A DNA stretch of 64,000 nt from the NCBI RefSeq assembly GCF_000372725.1, contig NW_005199853.1, positions 1 through 64,000 on the forward strand. Direction: 5' to 3'. The position numbers and the translations under genes are program-made. The notes beneath the pieces are model-generated. The model worked only from the letters and a program-made list of their open reading frames with translations, was not told where the DNA came from and did no database searches. This DNA is from Emiliania huxleyi CCMP1516. Lineage: Eukaryota; Haptophyta; Isochrysidales; Noelaerhabdaceae. Shown here one piece after another: positions 62,500-64,000 of the stretch; the first letter of the stretch is position 1, and the number at the start of each line of letters is the position of its first letter.

Positions 62500-63922
62500 C
62501 AACAAGAAATGTGTCACGTGATTTGCGCTCGGCAGCTTGTCGACTACCAGCCGGAGCCGGAGTCGGAACCGTAGCCGAGATGGTCTTCGAGGGTGTCGAA
62601 TATGTGCATTCGCCTCGCTAGTGGAGCCGGTGCCGCATGAGTCGCGGTCGGAGGAGGAGTCGTCGAAGGAGCGGTCGGACCGCTCGCGCTTGTCGCGCCT
62701 GATGCGCTCTGCGAGGGGGCCGGGGTCGTGGTCGTCGTGCTCGAGCGTAGGGCGGAACGCCCCTTGGTCCACCCGTCGCCCGGGTGGGGCTTGCACGTGG
62801 CAGCGACTCGACTGGTCGCGTCAGCCCCTTTGTGAAGCCTGACACGCTATCCACTGCTCAGGCCATGCCTGACACGCCCACCAAAGCCTTGGAGTATTCC
62901 GAAATTCGGGATCTCCTACATGGCGCTAAACAAGAAACTGATGCAATGGTGACGGAATGCAGTTTCGACCGTGCCGCCGCCCTCGACGGGCTTGCGGCGA
63001 ACCTGGCCACTCTTCTCGAGTGGATGGGAAGTGAATCTCCGTCACCGATCCGTCACCGAGACGGAGCGCGGGCGCCGGCCGCGAGCGCGAACAGTGCCGC
63101 CCCGCCCCCACCCGCGAGAGCCATAGACTCTCCAGTGCATGTCATCCAGTCCATGCCCCGTCGAGAGGGACACTCTCCTCTCTATCCATGTGAGTGACTC
63201 GACTACGTCGAGGGGGGGGACGTCTGAACCACACGTGTCCCTCCATTCACACTCTCCCAGTCCTTCCTGGTCTAGTGCCCGTCTTCTCCGCCCGTCGTGC
63301 TGAGTTGGGCTTTCTTCGTCCTTCAGACGTTTCACCTAGAGCAAGCAGGGCGGAACGCCCCTTGGTCCACCCGTCGCCCGGGTGGGGCTTGCACGTGTAG
63401 TACAGCGGACCGCCAGGCTCGCCGGCAGCATCCGCAGGGAGGCAGCATATGAGGCACCAGTCTTCTGGAGAGCTTGACAGCTGCGACCGCGATGGCGGAG
63501 TCGGCCGCGGTTCGAGCGAGCAGCTTTTGGCTACGGGATCGAATCGCGGAAGGCTCATGCCCTCGCGGAGCGACGCGGGTCGCGCGGCGCGCGCGTGTGC
63601 GAAATGCGACAACAGACGACAGACGACAAACGCCTGAGCGCTGTACGACTGAACGAACCGTCGCCGCAATCGCCACCGCCGCCATTTTGACGAGCAGCGC
63701 GAGCGCGCTCGTCGGCGGCCAGCCGTCGCGGGCCGAGCCGAGCCCGGCCTCAACCGGCCGCGCCGCCGCAGCAGGCCCGGAGGCCCACATGGCGGCCGAC
63801 CAGCTGATAACGTGATAAGGAGTCTCTTCTCTCTCCGTGTCTGTGTTTGTGCGTCGCCCATCTCGGCAGCACCCTCGAGCAAACTTGCTCAAAAGGTTCT
63901 TGGGTGCAAAGAGCGCGGCCAC
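62500..63922 (-). CDS. Unrecognised protein B of the duplicated pair (structure unsure)
   Basis: Paralogue of gene A. The shared block at 63397-63811 encodes the same RLLSHFAHARAARPASLREG and DWCLICCLPADAAGEPGGPL stretches. After PLYY it continues TCKPHPGDGWTKGRSA, a segment occurring twice (63347-63396 and 62749-62799). The low-coordinate end has SGATSASGPTAPS and HLGYGSDSGSG, comparable to the SLGYGTGPSFG end of gene A. Exon order is not resolved and the copy may be non-functional. Confidence 0.3.
62749..62800. repeat. 51-bp direct repeat, copy 1
   Basis: AGGGCGGAACGCCCCTTGGT ... GGGGCTTGCACGTG, repeated exactly at 63348-63398. It begins with the palindrome GGGCGGAACGCCC and holds CCGTCGCCCGGGTGG. 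Confidence 0.9.
63348..63398. repeat. 51-bp direct repeat, copy 2
   Basis: Same as 62749-62800. Here it abuts the 415-bp duplication directly (GCACGTG then TAGTACAGCGG), whereas copy 1 continues GCAGCGACTCG. The junction shows that gene B was assembled from separately duplicated pieces. Confidence 0.9.
63397..63811. repeat. ~415-bp segmental duplication, copy 2
   Basis: Matches 58503-58920 in the same orientation. Differences include GGCTACGGGATCGAATCGCG for GGCTGCGGGTTCGAATCGCG, and a shift after the ATGGCGGCGGTGG start region. Ends at CCAGCTGATAA. Confidence 0.85.
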
Positions 63923-64000
63923 AAGTCACAGGGCCCGCTCGTCCATGCGACCGGCAAAAGGCTGGGTCAAAGAGCACAAGGGACAGTACTACGACCTCCA

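Overview
This is the end of a nuclear chromosome from a GC-rich, intron-bearing eukaryote, most likely a photosynthetic protist. The first 91 bases are (CCCTAA)n telomere repeats. Inside lie host-type eukaryotic genes with short introns, together with a CDP-diacylglycerol synthase, a NAD(P)-binding protein and a YidD protein whose N-termini look like organelle-targeting leaders. I infer a haptophyte-like alga; a pelagophyte or other GC-rich alga is possible. No rRNA gene, credible tRNA gene or CRISPR array was found.

Layout. 1-3877 is subtelomere: one unit of about 3 kb, an interstitial telomere tract at 3087-3150, then a second partial copy that runs into a beheaded ankyrin gene. 3878-11643 holds the ankyrin fragment, a PDZ/JmjC-like protein and a RecQ helicase. 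11644-14444 is repeat-rich (242-bp direct repeats, CTCGACACC minisatellites). 14445-18532 is a ubinuclein/HPC2-like histone-chaperone subunit on the minus strand. 18935-19934 is a fold-back element. 20839-23849 carries the NAD(P)-binding protein and CDP-DAG synthase. 23850-26390 is gene-poor with dispersed repeat fragments. 26391-27638 is a TPR protein. 28456-30276 is an incomplete Ty1/copia relic. 30857-31415 and 36581-37470 are two more fold-back elements. 31785-36343 has a YqaJ-type exonuclease and two MFS transporters. 37923-42577 has a 2OG-Fe(II) oxygenase and a TPR plus periplasmic-binding-type receptor. 43417-51521 has a PH protein, a third MFS transporter, YidD and a nardilysin-like protease. 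51846-57747 has a FAD oxidoreductase, an Mpv17 protein, a GH27 alpha-galactosidase and an acidic membrane protein. 58171-63922 has a duplicated unknown gene pair flanking an Arg/Gly-rich basic protein and an NDK-like protein.

Genes are compact and several start head to head within about 110 bp (oxidoreductase/Mpv17, two MFS genes, oxygenase/receptor). Introns are mostly 54-141 bp, and two are only about 40 bp.

The most interesting signal is in the introns. Of 29 that I reconstructed by hand from domain continuity and reading frame, about 12 use a GC donor and one appears to use GA. Many begin with the same bases that begin the downstream exon (6 to about 30 bp direct repeats). Some are filled with a GACAC-core minisatellite also found between genes, and one holds a 13-bp perfect inverted repeat. 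This looks like recent intron gain by element insertion and/or by tandem duplication of AGGT/AGGC-bearing exon sequence. All exon borders here are inferred without transcripts.
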